Source: Streptococcus sp. k-402
Lineage (GTDB): Bacteria > Bacillota > Bacilli > Lactobacillales > Streptococcaceae
Direction of reading: 5' to 3'
NCBI RefSeq assembly: GCF_013277515.1
Contig: NZ_VMNB01000003.1
Span: 262,232 to 316,460, forward strand
DNA length: 54,229 bases
In this document: positions 44,007-54,229 of the stretch, in pieces
How positions within the stretch are numbered: position 1 is the first letter of the stretch
Layout of the letters: every line of letters begins with the position of its first letter
Notes under the pieces: model-generated
What the model was told of the DNA's origin: nothing
The model's database searches: none
What the model saw: the letters and a program-made list of their open reading frames with translations, nothing else
Made by a program: the position numbers and the translations under genes

Positions 44007-46004
44007 ATGAATCAAGAAAAACGTTTGCATCGCTTTGTCAAAAAGTGTGGACTCGGTGTGTGTAGTGCTGTTGTTGCGGCCTTTTTATTGAGCGCTCAGG
44101 GAGTAGCTTTGGCTACAGAGCAAGGGAATCGTCCAGTTGAGACAGAAAACATCGCTCGTGGAAAACAAGCTAGTCAAAGTTCTACTGCTTATGGAGGAGC
44201 TGCTACACGAGCAGTGGATGGTAATGTTGATAGTGACTATGGGCACCATTCTGTAACGCATACAAACTTTGAAGACAATGCTTGGTGGCAAGTCGATCTT
44301 GGAAAAACAGAGAATGTTGGAAAAGTTAAACTTTACAATCGTGGAGATGGGAATGTAGCTAATCGTCTTTCTAATTTTGATGTTGTTTTGTTAAATGAAG
44401 CAAAACAAGAAGTTGCTCGTCAACACTTTGATAGTTTGAATGGGAAGGCAGAACTTGAAGTTTTCTTCACCGCCAAAGGCGCTCGTTATGTAAAAGTGGA
44501 GTTGAAAACTAAAAATACCCCATTGAGCTTGGCAGAAGTGGAAGTATTCCGTTCAGCAACAACTCAAGTTGGACAGGATAGAACTGCACCAGTAGTAGAT
44601 CAAACATCAGCATTGAAAGACTACCTTTTTGGCTTAACTTATAATCCTTTAGATATTTTAACTCGCAAGGGAGAAACCTTAGAAAATCGCTACAACACAA
44701 GTGCTAAGGAACAAAATGGAGAGTTTGTCGTTGTAGAAAAAATCAAGAAAACCCTCTCTACAGGCACAGCAGATGTTTCCATCAATGGAAATCAAAATGT
44801 CTTCCTAGGTGGCTTGTATAAAGCAAACCAAAATCTGCTAGAAAATCAGCCAGAATTGATTAGTCTTGCCCGTGCAAAGGGGACAGTCAGCGTCGATTTA
44901 CCTGGTATGATTCAGTCTGACAGCCGAATTGAAGCAGTTCCTACAACTAGTGGTATGCAGTCTGCGATGAATACCTTGGTTGAAAGATGGACAAAGAATT
45001 ACTCATCTAGCCATTCCGTTCCTGCCCGTGTTCAGTATGAATCAACTACAGCCTATAGCATGAATCAATTGAAAGCAAAATTTGGTGCAGACTTTGAAAA
45101 AGCAGGCGCACCGCTCAAGATTGACTTTGAGGCTGTGCAAAAGGGTGAAAAGCAAATTGAAGTTGTAAACTTTAAACAAATCTACTATACAGCGACATTT
45201 GATGCACCGACCAATCCAGCAGCTGTATTTGACAAGAGTGTGACACCTGAAGATTTAAAACAAAGAGGCGTTGATTCACAAACTCCACCTGTATATGTAT
45301 CAAACGTTTCTTACGGACGTCAAATCTATGTTAAGTTTGAGTCAACAAGTAAGTCTACTGAATTAAAAGCAGCTATTAATGCGGTTATCAAAGGTGCAAC
45401 AATTGCTCCAAATTCTGAATGGAGCCGTCTATTGAAGAATACTTCTGTAACAGCGGTAATTGTAGGAGGTAATGCTAGCGGTGCCGCCAAAGTTGTCACA
45501 GGAACAGTCGAAAACTTGAAGGAACTCATCAGAGAAGGAGCTAACTTTAGCGCTCAAAGTCCAGCTGTGCCAATCTCATATAAGACTGCCTTCCTAAAAG
45601 ATAATGCCCAAGCAACTTTACAAAATAGTACAGACTATATCGAAACGAAGGTTACTTCTTACAAAAATGGTTTCTTGAAACTTCATCATAAGGGTGCTTA
45701 TGTTGCGCGTTACTACATCTATTGGGATGAAATTACATATGATGAACAAGGCAATCCAGAAATCCGTTCACATCAATGGGAAGATAACGGAAAAAACAGA
45801 ACTTCAGGTTTCCAAACAGAGATTCAATTTAGAGGAAATGTCCGTAATCTTCGTATCAAGGTTCAAGAAAAGACGGGTCTTGTATGGGAACCATGGCGTA
45901 CAGTTTACAATCGCACAGACTTACCACTAGTACAACAGCGTACAATTACACATTGGGGAACAACTCTAAACCCTAAAGTTGATGAAAAAATTGTGAATGA
46001 GTAA
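44007..46004 (+). CDS. lly: Lectinolysin: cholesterol-dependent cytolysin with F-type lectin domain
   Basis: 665 aa secreted pore-forming toxin. A signal peptide (cut likely after A36) is followed by a fucolectin (F-type) domain (about 45-185) with the ligand residues H85, R112, D114 and N119/R120 (H-X26-R-X-D), and then the cytolysin domains 1-4. The undecapeptide is EKTGLVWEPWR (621-631), not the ECTGLAWEWWR of pneumolysin; it has no Cys and carries Pro, as in vaginolysin. Domain 4 has the CD59-binding signature Y-X-Y-X14-R-S (Y570, Y572, R587, S588) and the cholesterol Thr-Leu pair T653-L654. Human-specific lysis and platelet clumping are known for this family (S. mitis, S. pseudopneumoniae, some pneumococci). 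ACGGAGG precedes the ATG. Confidence 0.97.
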   Translation: MNQEKRLHRFVKKCGLGVCSAVVAAFLLSAQGVALATEQGNRPVETENIARGKQASQSSTAYGGAATRAVDGNVDSDYGHHSVTHTNFEDNAWWQVDLGKTENVGKVKLYNRGDGNVANRLSNFDVVLLNEAKQEVARQHFDSLNGKAELEVFFTAKGARYVKVELKTKNTPLSLAEVEVFRSATTQVGQDRTAPVVDQTSALKDYLFGLTYNPLDILTRKGETLENRYNTSAKEQNGEFVVVEKIKKTLSTGTADVSINGNQNVFLGGLYKANQNLLENQPELISLARAKGTVSVDLPGMIQSDSRIEAVPTTSGMQSAMNTLVERWTKNYSSSHSVPARVQYESTTAYSMNQLKAKFGADFEKAGAPLKIDFEAVQKGEKQIEVVNFKQIYYTATFDAPTNPAAVFDKSVTPEDLKQRGVDSQTPPVYVSNVSYGRQIYVKFESTSKSTELKAAINAVIKGATIAPNSEWSRLLKNTSVTAVIVGGNASGAAKVVTGTVENLKELIREGANFSAQSPAVPISYKTAFLKDNAQATLQNSTDYIETKVTSYKNGFLKLHHKGAYVARYYIYWDEITYDEQGNPEIRSHQWEDNGKNRTSGFQTEIQFRGNVRNLRIKVQEKTGLVWEPWRTVYNRTDLPLVQQRTITHWGTTLNPKVDEKIVNE

Positions 46005-46039
46005 CGATTTGATTTACTTGATTCGATAGTAAACAGTGA

Positions 46040-46068
46040 AGAGGAGAAACTTCGATTTCTCCTCTTTT
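46040..46068 (+). terminator. Terminator after lly
   Basis: AGAGGAGAAA-CTTCGA-TTTCTCCTCT followed by TTT. Confidence 0.88.
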
Positions 46069-46236
46069 ATGATTGGCTTTTGAGAGAATGAAAAGGGTAA
46101 CTTCTATAGCAGATTGAAACTAGAATAGTACGTTGTTGCTATTAAAACATTTCTAGAAATTAAGTTGACTTTCCCAATAGATTTGTTCATATCTTATTTC
46201 AATTCAATATAAAACTAACTTCCAGTTTTCCACAAC

Positions 46237-46475
46237 CTAGCTTTTAGTATGAGAAAAATGCGTTGTTACAGACATAAGGAGCTTTTTGAGAAGTGGGCAA
46301 TCCGTGCAATCAGATTTGATAGATGTTGGATGCATGATGCCGATTGCGCTTGATTTCCTTTGAAATCGTTGACGGGTCTTTTCCCGTCTTCTCAACGATG
46401 GAACGAAAAGTCTCAGACTTAATTCCACCATAAAAATCCGTTTTAGACTAATTTCCACTTCGGCAAGTCAAGTGG
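46237..46475 (-). pseudogene. Degenerate transposase fragment (IS30-like N-terminus)
   Basis: On the minus strand a frame contains FRSIVEKTGKDPSTISKEIK (46354-46413), the N-terminal HTH pattern of IS30-family transposases. It is followed, after a stop and a frame change, by a Cys-containing segment (CTDCPLL, then APYVCNN). No full gene, start codon or inverted repeats are seen. It marks an old insertion at the lly-rpoB junction. The family call rests on the HTH only. Confidence 0.55.
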
Positions 46476-46530
46476 AAGTTACTTTGAGAAGTTACCTACG
46501 AAAAAAATTACCAAAAACCTACTGAATCCC

Positions 46531-46559
46531 TTGAAAAATCTAGCTAAATAGGGTATAAT
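46531..46559 (+). promoter_or_regulatory. rpoB promoter
   Basis: TTGAAA (46531-46536), 17-nt spacer, TATAAT (46554-46559). It starts a leader of about 250 nt before rpoB. Confidence 0.85.
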
Positions 46560-46565
46560 ATGAGT

Positions 46566-46790
46566 AATCATTTGTCGTAGGTTTTGTCTGAAATATTGTC
46601 CAGACAAGGCTCACAGCAGTTAAATCTTCTGAAAAAGTCAGATTTAGCTGCTCTTTTTGTGCTTTTTTTCAGGATTTTGAGTGCTTGTAACAAAGATTTA
46701 AAGATTCTGAAAATTCATCAAGAGGACACGGTGATAGGGGTTTTTAAAACCATATGACGATTAGAAAAGCCTGATTGACAAGGCTTGGAA
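46566..46790 (+). ncRNA. Structured rpoB leader with internal terminator hairpin (Lacto-rpoB-like)
   Basis: The leader contains a small hairpin GTCTG...CAGAC (46586-46606) followed by a long perfect-looking intrinsic terminator: AGCAGTTAAATCT pairs with AGATTTAGCTGCT, then CTTTTTGTGCTTTTTTT (46614-46672). A further hairpin AAGCC...GGCTT lies just before the ribosome site (about 46768-46788). The position fits the Lacto-rpoB motif known upstream of rpoB in Lactobacillales; I did not run a covariance search. A terminator between promoter and gene implies attenuation. Confidence 0.7.
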
Positions 46791-46813
46791 CTTATTTACA
46801 AAGGAGAATCATC

Positions 46814-49800
46814 TTGGCAGGACATGACGTTCAATACGGGAAACATCGTACCCGTCGTAGTTTTTCAAGAATCAAAGAAGTTCTTGACTTACCAAATTTG
46901 ATTGAAATTCAAACTGACTCATTCAAAGATTTCCTAGACCACGGTCTTAAGGAAGTGTTTGAAGATGTATTGCCAATTTCAAACTTCACAGACACAATGG
47001 AGTTGGAATTTGTTGGATATGAAATCAAGGAACCAAAATACACGCTAGAAGAAGCTCGTATCCATGATGCTAGCTACTCAGCACCAATTTTTGTAACCTT
47101 CCGCTTGATCAATAAAGAAACAGGCGAAATCAAGACCCAAGAAGTTTTCTTTGGTGATTTCCCAATCATGACAGAAATGGGTACCTTCATCATCAATGGT
47201 GGTGAACGTATTATCGTTTCTCAGTTGGTCCGCTCGCCAGGTGTTTACTTTAATGACAAAGTAGATAAGAACGGTAAAGTGGGCTACGGTTCAACTGTTA
47301 TCCCTAACCGTGGAGCTTGGTTGGAACTTGAAAGTGACTCAAAAGATATCGCCTACACTCGTATCGACCGTACTCGTAAGATTCCATTTACGACATTGGT
47401 TCGTGCGCTTGGTTTCTCAGGTGATGATGAAATCTTTGATATCTTTGGTGATAGCGAATTGGTTCGCAACACTGTTGAAAAAGATATCCACAAGAACCCA
47501 ATGGACTCTCGTACTGACGAAGCCTTGAAAGAAATTTACGAACGTCTTCGTCCAGGTGAACCTAAGACTGCTGAAAGCTCACGTAGCTTGCTTGTAGCTC
47601 GCTTCTTTGACCCACGTCGCTATGACTTGGCAGCAGTTGGTCGTTACAAAATCAATAAAAAACTCAATGTTAAAACACGTTTGCTCAACCAAACCATTGC
47701 TGAGCCATTGGTAGACCCTGAAACAGGAGAAATCTTGGTAGAAGCTGGTACAATCATGACTCGTAGCGTGATTGAAAGTATTGAGAGCCATTTGGATGGT
47801 GATTTGAACAAGATTGTTTACATTCCAAATGATGCAGCCGTTGTGACTGAGCCAGTTGTTCTTCAAAAATTCAAGGTTGTTGCACCAACTGATCCAGACC
47901 GCGTCGTAACCATCATTGGTAATGCAAATCCAGATGACAAGGTTCGTATCGTAACGCCTGCAGATATCCTTGCTGAAATGAGCTACTTCCTCAACTTGGC
48001 TGAAGGACTTGGCCGTGTAGATGACATCGACCACCTTGGGAACCGTCGTATCCGTGCGGTTGGTGAATTGCTTGCCAACCAAGTACGCCTTGGACTTTCT
48101 CGTATGGAACGTAATGTCCGTGAACGTATGTCTGTTCAAGACAACGAAGTCTTGACACCACAACAAATTATCAATATCCGTCCTGTAACAGCTGCGGTTA
48201 AAGAATTCTTTGGTTCATCACAGTTGTCACAGTTCATGGACCAACACAACCCACTTTCTGAGTTGTCTCACAAACGCCGTTTGTCAGCCTTAGGACCTGG
48301 TGGTTTGACACGTGACCGTGCTGGATATGAAGTACGTGACGTGCATTATACTCACTATGGTCGTATGTGTCCAATCGAGACACCTGAAGGACCTAACATC
48401 GGTTTGATCAATAACTTGTCATCTTACGGACATTTGAACAAGTATGGTTTTGTTCAAACACCATACCGTAAGGTTGACCGTGAAACAGGTGTTGTCACGA
48501 ACGAAATCGTTTGGCTGACAGCCGATGAAGAAGATGAATTTACTGTAGCACAGGCTAATTCTCGTCTGAATGAAGATGGAACCTTTGCTGAGAAGATTGT
48601 CATGGGACGTCACCAAGGGGTCAACCAAGAGTATCCAGCTAATATTGTTGACTACATGGACGTTTCACCAAAACAGGTAGTTGCCGTTGCGACAGCATGT
48701 ATTCCTTTCTTGGAAAACGATGACTCCAACCGTGCCCTCATGGGAGCCAACATGCAACGTCAGGCTGTGCCATTGATCAATCCTCAAGCACCTTACGTTG
48801 GTACTGGTATGGAATACCAAGCAGCCCACGACTCTGGAGCTGCGGTTATTGCACAACATGGCGGTAAGGTTACTTATGCGGATGCTGACAAGGTAGAAGT
48901 TCGTCGTGAAGATGGTTCCCTTGATGTTTACCACATCCAAAAATTCCGTCGTTCAAACTCCGGTACTGCTTATAACCAACGTACTCTTGTTCGAGTTGGC
49001 GATGTCGTTGAAAAAGGCGATTTCATCGCTGATGGGCCTTCTATGGAAAATGGAGAAATGGCGCTTGGACAAAACCCAATCGTTGCCTACATGACTTGGG
49101 AAGGTTACAACTTCGAGGATGCCGTTATCATGAGCGAACGCTTGGTGAAGGACGATGTCTACACATCTGTCCACCTTGAAGAATACGAATCAGAAACACG
49201 CGATACAAAGCTTGGGCCTGAAGAAATCACTCGCGAAATTCCAAACGTTGGGGAAGATGCCCTTAAAGACCTTGACGAAATGGGTATTATCCGTATCGGT
49301 GCTGAGGTTAAAGAAGGTGATATCCTTGTAGGTAAAGTAACACCTAAGGGTGAGAAAGACCTTTCAGCTGAAGAACGTCTCTTGCACGCTATCTTCGGAG
49401 ACAAGTCTCGTGAAGTGCGCGACACTTCTCTTCGTGTACCACACGGTGCCGATGGTGTCGTTCGTGATGTTAAAATCTTTACACGTGCCAATGGAGATGA
49501 GTTGCAATCAGGTGTTAACATGCTGGTTCGCGTCTACATCGCTCAAAAACGTAAGATCAAGGTCGGAGATAAGATGGCCGGACGTCACGGAAATAAAGGG
49601 GTTGTCTCTCGTATCGTTCCTGTAGAAGACATGCCTTACCTTCCAGATGGAACTCCAGTCGATATCATGTTGAACCCACTTGGGGTGCCATCACGTATGA
49701 ATATCGGTCAGGTTATGGAGCTTCACCTTGGTATGGCTGCTCGTACTCTTGGTATTCACATCGCAACACCAGTCTTTGACGGAGCAAGTTCTGAAGACCT

Positions 49801-50419
49801 TTGGTCAACTGTTAAAGAAGCTGGTATGGATAGCGATGCCAAAACAATCCTTTACGATGGACGTACTGGGGAACCGTTTGATAACCGTGTTTCTGTCGGA
49901 GTCATGTACATGATCAAACTCCACCACATGGTTGACGATAAATTGCATGCGCGTTCTGTCGGACCTTACTCAACTGTTACCCAACAACCACTTGGAGGTA
50001 AAGCTCAGTTTGGTGGACAACGTTTCGGTGAGATGGAGGTTTGGGCTCTTGAAGCCTATGGTGCATCAAATGTCCTTCAAGAAATCTTGACTTACAAGTC
50101 TGACGATATCAACGGACGTTTGAAAGCTTATGAAGCCATTACAAAAGGAAAACCAATTCCAAAACCAGGTGTTCCAGAATCCTTCCGAGTTCTTGTCAAA
50201 GAATTACAATCTCTTGGTCTTGACATGCGTGTCCTAGACGAAGATGACCAAGAAGTGGAACTTCGCGACTTGGATGAAGGAATGGACGAAGATGTCATCC
50301 ACGTAGATGACCTTGAAAAAGCCCGCGAAAAAGCAGCCCAAGAGGCTAAAGCAGCCTTTGAAGCTGAAGAAGCAGAGAAAGCAACAAAAGCGGAAGCAAC
50401 AGAAGAAGCTGCTGAATAA
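46814..50419 (+). CDS. rpoB: RNA polymerase subunit beta
   Basis: 1201 aa beta subunit. I chose the TTG at 46814 (AAAGGAG 7 nt upstream; product starts with [16 protein letters not shown]), not the in-frame ATG at 46775 within the leader. The rifampicin region [20 protein letters not shown] and following [10 protein letters not shown] keeps the wild-type Asp, His and Ser, so no rifampicin-resistance change is seen. Other conserved blocks: [19 protein letters not shown] and [22 protein letters not shown]. The acidic, Ala/Glu-rich C-terminal tail ([20 protein letters not shown]) is typical of streptococci. Confidence 0.98.
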   Translation: MAGHDVQYGKHRTRRSFSRIKEVLDLPNLIEIQTDSFKDFLDHGLKEVFEDVLPISNFTDTMELEFVGYEIKEPKYTLEEARIHDASYSAPIFVTFRLINKETGEIKTQEVFFGDFPIMTEMGTFIINGGERIIVSQLVRSPGVYFNDKVDKNGKVGYGSTVIPNRGAWLELESDSKDIAYTRIDRTRKIPFTTLVRALGFSGDDEIFDIFGDSELVRNTVEKDIHKNPMDSRTDEALKEIYERLRPGEPKTAESSRSLLVARFFDPRRYDLAAVGRYKINKKLNVKTRLLNQTIAEPLVDPETGEILVEAGTIMTRSVIESIESHLDGDLNKIVYIPNDAAVVTEPVVLQKFKVVAPTDPDRVVTIIGNANPDDKVRIVTPADILAEMSYFLNLAEGLGRVDDIDHLGNRRIRAVGELLANQVRLGLSRMERNVRERMSVQDNEVLTPQQIINIRPVTAAVKEFFGSSQLSQFMDQHNPLSELSHKRRLSALGPGGLTRDRAGYEVRDVHYTHYGRMCPIETPEGPNIGLINNLSSYGHLNKYGFVQTPYRKVDRETGVVTNEIVWLTADEEDEFTVAQANSRLNEDGTFAEKIVMGRHQGVNQEYPANIVDYMDVSPKQVVAVATACIPFLENDDSNRALMGANMQRQAVPLINPQAPYVGTGMEYQAAHDSGAAVIAQHGGKVTYADADKVEVRREDGSLDVYHIQKFRRSNSGTAYNQRTLVRVGDVVEKGDFIADGPSMENGEMALGQNPIVAYMTWEGYNFEDAVIMSERLVKDDVYTSVHLEEYESETRDTKLGPEEITREIPNVGEDALKDLDEMGIIRIGAEVKEGDILVGKVTPKGEKDLSAEERLLHAIFGDKSREVRDTSLRVPHGADGVVRDVKIFTRANGDELQSGVNMLVRVYIAQKRKIKVGDKMAGRHGNKGVVSRIVPVEDMPYLPDGTPVDIMLNPLGVPSRMNIGQVMELHLGMAARTLGIHIATPVFDGASSEDLWSTVKEAGMDSDAKTILYDGRTGEPFDNRVSVGVMYMIKLHHMVDDKLHARSVGPYSTVTQQPLGGKAQFGGQRFGEMEVWALEAYGASNVLQEILTYKSDDINGRLKAYEAITKGKPIPKPGVPESFRVLVKELQSLGLDMRVLDEDDQEVELRDLDEGMDEDVIHVDDLEKAREKAAQEAKAAFEAEEAEKATKAEATEEAAE

Positions 50420-50457
50420 GAATAAGCAGTTCACTTAGAATAGAAAGGGAAGAAATA

Positions 50458-53400
50458 GTGGTTGATGTAAATCGTTTTAAAAGTATGCAAATCACCCTAG
50501 CTTCTCCAAGTAAAGTCCGTTCATGGTCTTATGGAGAAGTCAAAAAACCTGAAACAATCAATTACCGTACCTTGAAACCAGAACGTGAAGGACTCTTTGA
50601 TGAAGTTATCTTTGGTCCTACAAAAGACTGGGAATGTGCTTGTGGTAAGTACAAACGCATTCGTTACAGAGGGATTGTTTGTGACCGTTGTGGGGTTGAA
50701 GTAACGCGTACAAAAGTTCGTCGTGAGCGTATGGGACATATCGAGTTGAAAGCTCCTGTATCTCACATCTGGTACTTCAAGGGAATTCCAAGCCGTATGG
50801 GCTTGACCCTTGATATGAGCCCTCGTGCCCTCGAGGAAGTTATCTACTTTGCGGCTTATGTGGTGATTGATCCTAAGGACACACCACTTGAGCACAAGTC
50901 TATCATGACAGAGCGCGAATACCGTGAGCGCTTGCGTGAGTATGGTTATGGATCATTCGTTGCCAAAATGGGTGCCGAAGCCATCCAAGACCTTTTGAAA
51001 CAAGTAGATCTTGAAAAAGAAATTGCTGAACTCAAAGAAGAGTTGAAAACAGCAACTGGACAAAAACGTGTCAAAGCCATCCGTCGTTTGGATGTTTTGG
51101 ATGCCTTTTACAAGTCTGGAAACAAACCTGAATGGATGATTCTCAACATCCTTCCAGTTATTCCACCAGATCTTCGTCCAATGTTGCAGTTGGATGGTGG
51201 CCGTTTTGCCTCATCTGACTTGAACGACCTTTACCGCCGTGTTATCAACCGTAACAACCGTTTGGCTCGCTTGCTTGAGTTGAATGCACCAGGTATCATC
51301 GTTCAAAATGAGAAGCGTATGCTTCAAGAAGCGGTTGACGCTTTGATTGACAATGGTCGTCGTGGTCGTCCAATCACAGGACCAGGTAGCCGTCCACTGA
51401 AATCATTGAGCCACATGCTTAAAGGTAAACAAGGACGCTTCCGTCAAAACTTGCTCGGTAAACGTGTTGACTTCTCAGGACGTTCCGTTATCGCCGTTGG
51501 TCCAACGCTTAAGATGTACCAATGTGGTGTGCCACGTGAAATGGCGATCGAGCTCTTTAAACCATTCGTGATGCGTGAAATCGTTGCGCGTGATATCGTG
51601 CAAAACGTTAAAGCAGCTAAACGCTTGGTGGAACGTGGAGACGAACGCATCTGGGATATCCTTGAAGAAGTGATCAAAGAACACCCAGTACTTTTGAACC
51701 GCGCACCTACCCTTCACCGTTTGGGTATCCAAGCCTTCGAGCCAGTCTTGATTGATGGTAAGGCCCTTCGCTTGCACCCACTTGTCTGTGAAGCCTACAA
51801 TGCTGACTTTGACGGGGACCAAATGGCCATCCACGTACCGCTTTCAGAAGAAGCCCAAGCAGAAGCTCGTATCTTGATGTTGGCTGCTGAGCACATCTTG
51901 AACCCGAAAGATGGGAAACCGGTTGTTACTCCATCTCAGGACATGGTTTTGGGTAACTACTACTTGACCATGGAAGAAGCTGGTCGTGAAGGTGAAGGAA
52001 TGGTCTTCAAGGACCGTGACGAAGCGGTTATGGCTTACCGCAATGGTTATGTTCACCTCCACTCACGTGTTGGTATCGCAACAGATAGCCTCAACAAGCC
52101 TTGGACAGAAGAGCAAAAACACAAGGTCTTGCTTACAACGGTTGGTAAAATCCTCTTCAACGACATCATGCCAGAGGGTCTACCATACTTGCAAGAACCA
52201 AATAATGCTAACTTGACAGAAGGTGTTTCAGCTAAATACTTCTTGCCACTTGGTGGAGATATCAAGGAAGCTATCAGCAATCTTGAACTTAACCCTCCAT
52301 TCAAGAAGAAAAATCTTGGAAATATCATCGCTGAAATCTTCAAACGTTTCCGTACGACAGAAACTTCTGCCCTACTTGACCGTATGAAGAACCTCGGTTA
52401 CCACCACTCAACTCTTGCAGGATTGACAGTGGGTATTGCAGATATCCCAGTCGTTGATGACAAGGCTGAAATCATTGAAGAATCACACAAACGTGTAGAA
52501 CAAATCACAAAACAATTCCGTCGTGGTATGATCACAGACGACGAGCGTTACAATGCTGTTACAGCTGAATGGCGTGCTGCCCGTGAAAAACTAGAGAAAC
52601 GTTTGATTGCCAACCAAGATCCTAAGAACCCAATCGTTATGATGATGGACTCAGGAGCCCGTGGTAATATCTCAAACTTCTCACAGCTTGCCGGTATGCG
52701 TGGTCTGATGGCTGCTCCGAACGGACGTATCATGGAATTGCCAATCCTTTCAAACTTCCGCGAAGGTTTGTCGGTACTCGAAATGTTCTTCTCAACTCAC
52801 GGTGCCCGTAAAGGTATGACCGATACGGCCCTTAAGACAGCCGACTCAGGTTACTTGACTCGTCGTTTGGTTGACGTTGCCCAAGACGTTATCATCCGTG
52901 AGGACGACTGTGGAACTGACCGTGGTCTCTTGATCCGTTCTATCGCAGAAGGAAAAGAGATGATCGAGTCTCTCGAAGAGCGTCTCAATGGTCGTTACAC
53001 TAAGAAAACTGTTAAACATCCAGAAACTGGTGCAGTTATCATTGGTCCAAATGAATTGATTACAGAAGACAAGGCGCGTGAAATTGTCAATGCTGGTGTG
53101 GAAGAAGTGACTATCCGCTCTGTATTTACATGTAACACTCGTCATGGTGTCTGCCGTCACTGTTACGGTATCAACTTGGCGACTGGTGATGCAGTTGAAG
53201 TTGGTGAAGCAGTTGGTACAATCGCTGCCCAATCTATCGGGGAACCTGGTACACAGCTTACAATGCGTACCTTCCACACGGGTGGGGTTGCCTCAAATAC
53301 CGATATCACTCAGGGTCTTCCTCGTGTCCAAGAAATCTTTGAAGCCCGCAATCCTAAAGGGGAAGCGGTTATCACAGAGGTTAAAGGACAAGTTACCGCT

Positions 53401-54135
53401 ATCGAAGAAGATGCATCAACTCGTACCAAGAAAGTCTTTGTTAAGGGTGAAACTGGCGAAGGTGAATATGTCGTTCCATTTACCGCTCGTATGCGTGTCG
53501 AAGTTGGAGACCAAGTAGCGCGTGGTGCTGCTCTTACAGAAGGTTCTATCCAACCAAAACGTCTCCTTGCTGTTCGCGATGTCTTGTCAGTTGAAACTTA
53601 CCTTCTCGGTGAAGTACAAAAAGTTTACCGTAGCCAAGGGGTAGAAATCGGTGACAAACACATCGAGGTAATGGTTCGTCAAATGATCCGTAAAGTCCGT
53701 GTCATGGATCCAGGAGATACAGACCTTCTCATGGGTACCCTTATGGATATCAATGACTTTACAGATGCTAACAAAGATGTTCTTATCGCAGGTGGAGTTC
53801 CAGCGACTGGTCGACCAGTCCTTATGGGAATTACCAAAGCCTCACTTGAAACGAATAGTTTCTTGTCAGCGGCTTCCTTCCAGGAAACAACTCGTGTCCT
53901 TACTGACGCAGCTATCCGTGGTAAGAAAGACCATCTCCTTGGACTTAAGGAAAATGTTATCATCGGTAAGATTATCCCAGCAGGTACTGGTATGGCCCGT
54001 TACCGTAACCTTGAACCACATGCTATCAACGAAGAAGAATACCTTAATCCTCCAGTAGAGGAAGAAGGAAATGAAGAAACAACAGAAGTAGTTGTGGATA
54101 CTGCCGTTGAAACTGTGGAAGAAACAGTAGAATAA
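50458..54135 (+). CDS. rpoC: RNA polymerase subunit beta'
   Basis: 1225 aa beta' subunit. GTG start with GAAAGGGAAG upstream, 38 nt after rpoB in the same operon. The N-terminal zinc ribbon (C-A-C-G...C-D-R-C, about 60-78), the bridge to the active site NADFDGDQM (catalytic Mg-binding Asp triad, about 449), the trigger loop/bridge helix region ([36 protein letters not shown]), and the second zinc site ([13 protein letters not shown]) are intact. The C-terminus ends in an acidic Glu/Val-rich tail. Confidence 0.98.
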   Translation: MVDVNRFKSMQITLASPSKVRSWSYGEVKKPETINYRTLKPEREGLFDEVIFGPTKDWECACGKYKRIRYRGIVCDRCGVEVTRTKVRRERMGHIELKAPVSHIWYFKGIPSRMGLTLDMSPRALEEVIYFAAYVVIDPKDTPLEHKSIMTEREYRERLREYGYGSFVAKMGAEAIQDLLKQVDLEKEIAELKEELKTATGQKRVKAIRRLDVLDAFYKSGNKPEWMILNILPVIPPDLRPMLQLDGGRFASSDLNDLYRRVINRNNRLARLLELNAPGIIVQNEKRMLQEAVDALIDNGRRGRPITGPGSRPLKSLSHMLKGKQGRFRQNLLGKRVDFSGRSVIAVGPTLKMYQCGVPREMAIELFKPFVMREIVARDIVQNVKAAKRLVERGDERIWDILEEVIKEHPVLLNRAPTLHRLGIQAFEPVLIDGKALRLHPLVCEAYNADFDGDQMAIHVPLSEEAQAEARILMLAAEHILNPKDGKPVVTPSQDMVLGNYYLTMEEAGREGEGMVFKDRDEAVMAYRNGYVHLHSRVGIATDSLNKPWTEEQKHKVLLTTVGKILFNDIMPEGLPYLQEPNNANLTEGVSAKYFLPLGGDIKEAISNLELNPPFKKKNLGNIIAEIFKRFRTTETSALLDRMKNLGYHHSTLAGLTVGIADIPVVDDKAEIIEESHKRVEQITKQFRRGMITDDERYNAVTAEWRAAREKLEKRLIANQDPKNPIVMMMDSGARGNISNFSQLAGMRGLMAAPNGRIMELPILSNFREGLSVLEMFFSTHGARKGMTDTALKTADSGYLTRRLVDVAQDVIIREDDCGTDRGLLIRSIAEGKEMIESLEERLNGRYTKKTVKHPETGAVIIGPNELITEDKAREIVNAGVEEVTIRSVFTCNTRHGVCRHCYGINLATGDAVEVGEAVGTIAAQSIGEPGTQLTMRTFHTGGVASNTDITQGLPRVQEIFEARNPKGEAVITEVKGQVTAIEEDASTRTKKVFVKGETGEGEYVVPFTARMRVEVGDQVARGAALTEGSIQPKRLLAVRDVLSVETYLLGEVQKVYRSQGVEIGDKHIEVMVRQMIRKVRVMDPGDTDLLMGTLMDINDFTDANKDVLIAGGVPATGRPVLMGITKASLETNSFLSAASFQETTRVLTDAAIRGKKDHLLGLKENVIIGKIIPAGTGMARYRNLEPHAINEEEYLNPPVEEEGNEETTEVVVDTAVETVEETVE

Positions 54136-54175
54136 AAGAGAATGAGAGAACCTTCGGGTTCTCTCATTCTCTTTT
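54136..54175 (+). terminator. rpoBC terminator
   Basis: AAAGAGAATGAGAGAACC-TTCG-GGTTCTCTCATTCTCTTT, a very strong stem with a stable TTCG loop. Confidence 0.92.
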
Positions 54176-54217
54176 CTGAAAACTTTCTCCATTTTTCCAT
54201 GAAATGTGGTAAAATAA

Positions 54218-54229
54218 TACTCAATGAAA
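54218..54229. repeat. Partial BOX element at the window end
   Basis: TACTCAATGAAA is the boxC outer end seen in the complete copies at 29507 and 43574. The element continues beyond the window. Confidence 0.75.

Noticed and set aside
44007..46004. Calling the cytolysin pneumolysin or mitilysin
   Set aside because: It has a signal peptide and an N-terminal F-type lectin domain, and its undecapeptide differs from pneumolysin. Length (665 aa) fits lectinolysin.
48181..48310. Rifampicin-resistance substitutions in rpoB
   Set aside because: The rifampicin region reads as the susceptible wild type at the Asp, His and Ser hot spots.

Overview
This window is a low-GC Gram-positive chromosome segment from the Mitis group of Streptococcus. 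Gene content and order match Streptococcus pneumoniae closely (adk-infA-rpmJ-rpsM-rpsK-rpoA-rplQ, a pflF-type glycyl radical operon, leuS, ruvB, uppS-cdsA-eep-proS, bglA, glmS, spuA). Several features point instead to S. mitis or S. pseudopneumoniae, or an unusual pneumococcus: a lectinolysin gene, a pullulanase ending in choline-binding repeats instead of an LPXTG anchor, an extra two-component system, and rpoBC next to spuA. Both ends of the window lie inside BOX repeats, as expected of a draft contig cut at repeats. No rRNA, tRNA, CRISPR array or intact insertion sequence was seen.

Layout. 0-3.6 kb: end of the large ribosomal/rpoA operon with a structured 3' RNA (L17 downstream element). 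3.7-6.3 kb: ACT-domain protein, UPF0210 protein, a CiaR-driven csRNA and a phosphoglycerate mutase family protein. 6.3-12.7 kb (minus strand): an ABC importer annotated in pneumococci as iron uptake, preceded by a YesM/YesN-type two-component system. 12.8-22.0 kb: a sugar-PTS/glycyl-radical module consisting of activase, DeoR and SorC regulators, Lac-family PTS IIA/IIB/IIC, a glycyl radical enzyme with a dehydratase-type GCVE motif, a fructose-6-phosphate-aldolase-like enzyme and a glycerol dehydrogenase. Two repeated operator families can be read in its promoters. 22.4-26.2 kb: leuS with a duplicated 3' tail, and two GNAT acetyltransferases.

26.2-27.8 kb is a small-RNA island. It holds two tandem csRNA genes and two Fst-type type I toxin-antitoxin loci, the second broken by a BOX element. 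27.8-34.4 kb: ruvB (apparently leaderless), a nucleotidyltransferase-like gene, a fourth csRNA, then uppS-cdsA-eep-proS. 34.5-39.1 kb: GH1 glycosidase, glmS with two NagR-like operators, and a luciferase-like monooxygenase. 39.1-46.0 kb: surface pullulanase (minus strand) and lectinolysin (plus strand). 46.2-54.2 kb: a decayed transposase fragment, then the rpoB leader, rpoB and rpoC.

How the parts work together. The 12.8-22.0 kb module looks like one catabolic pathway: the PTS imports and phosphorylates a sugar or polyol, the glycyl radical enzyme (activated by the divergent activase) dehydrates it, the aldolase splits the product, and the dehydrogenase reduces the released ketone. A DeoR-type repressor and a SorC-type activator appear to control it. 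SpuA (glycogen/pullulan degradation) and lectinolysin (fucose-binding, probably CD59-directed pore former) are host-facing factors, and both have catabolite-response-like sites upstream. The four csRNAs place part of the region under CiaRH control. The most interesting observations are the anchor switch in SpuA, the paired Fst loci whose antitoxin repeats covary with their own toxin, the BOX insertion in one toxin, and the operator logic of the glycyl-radical operon.
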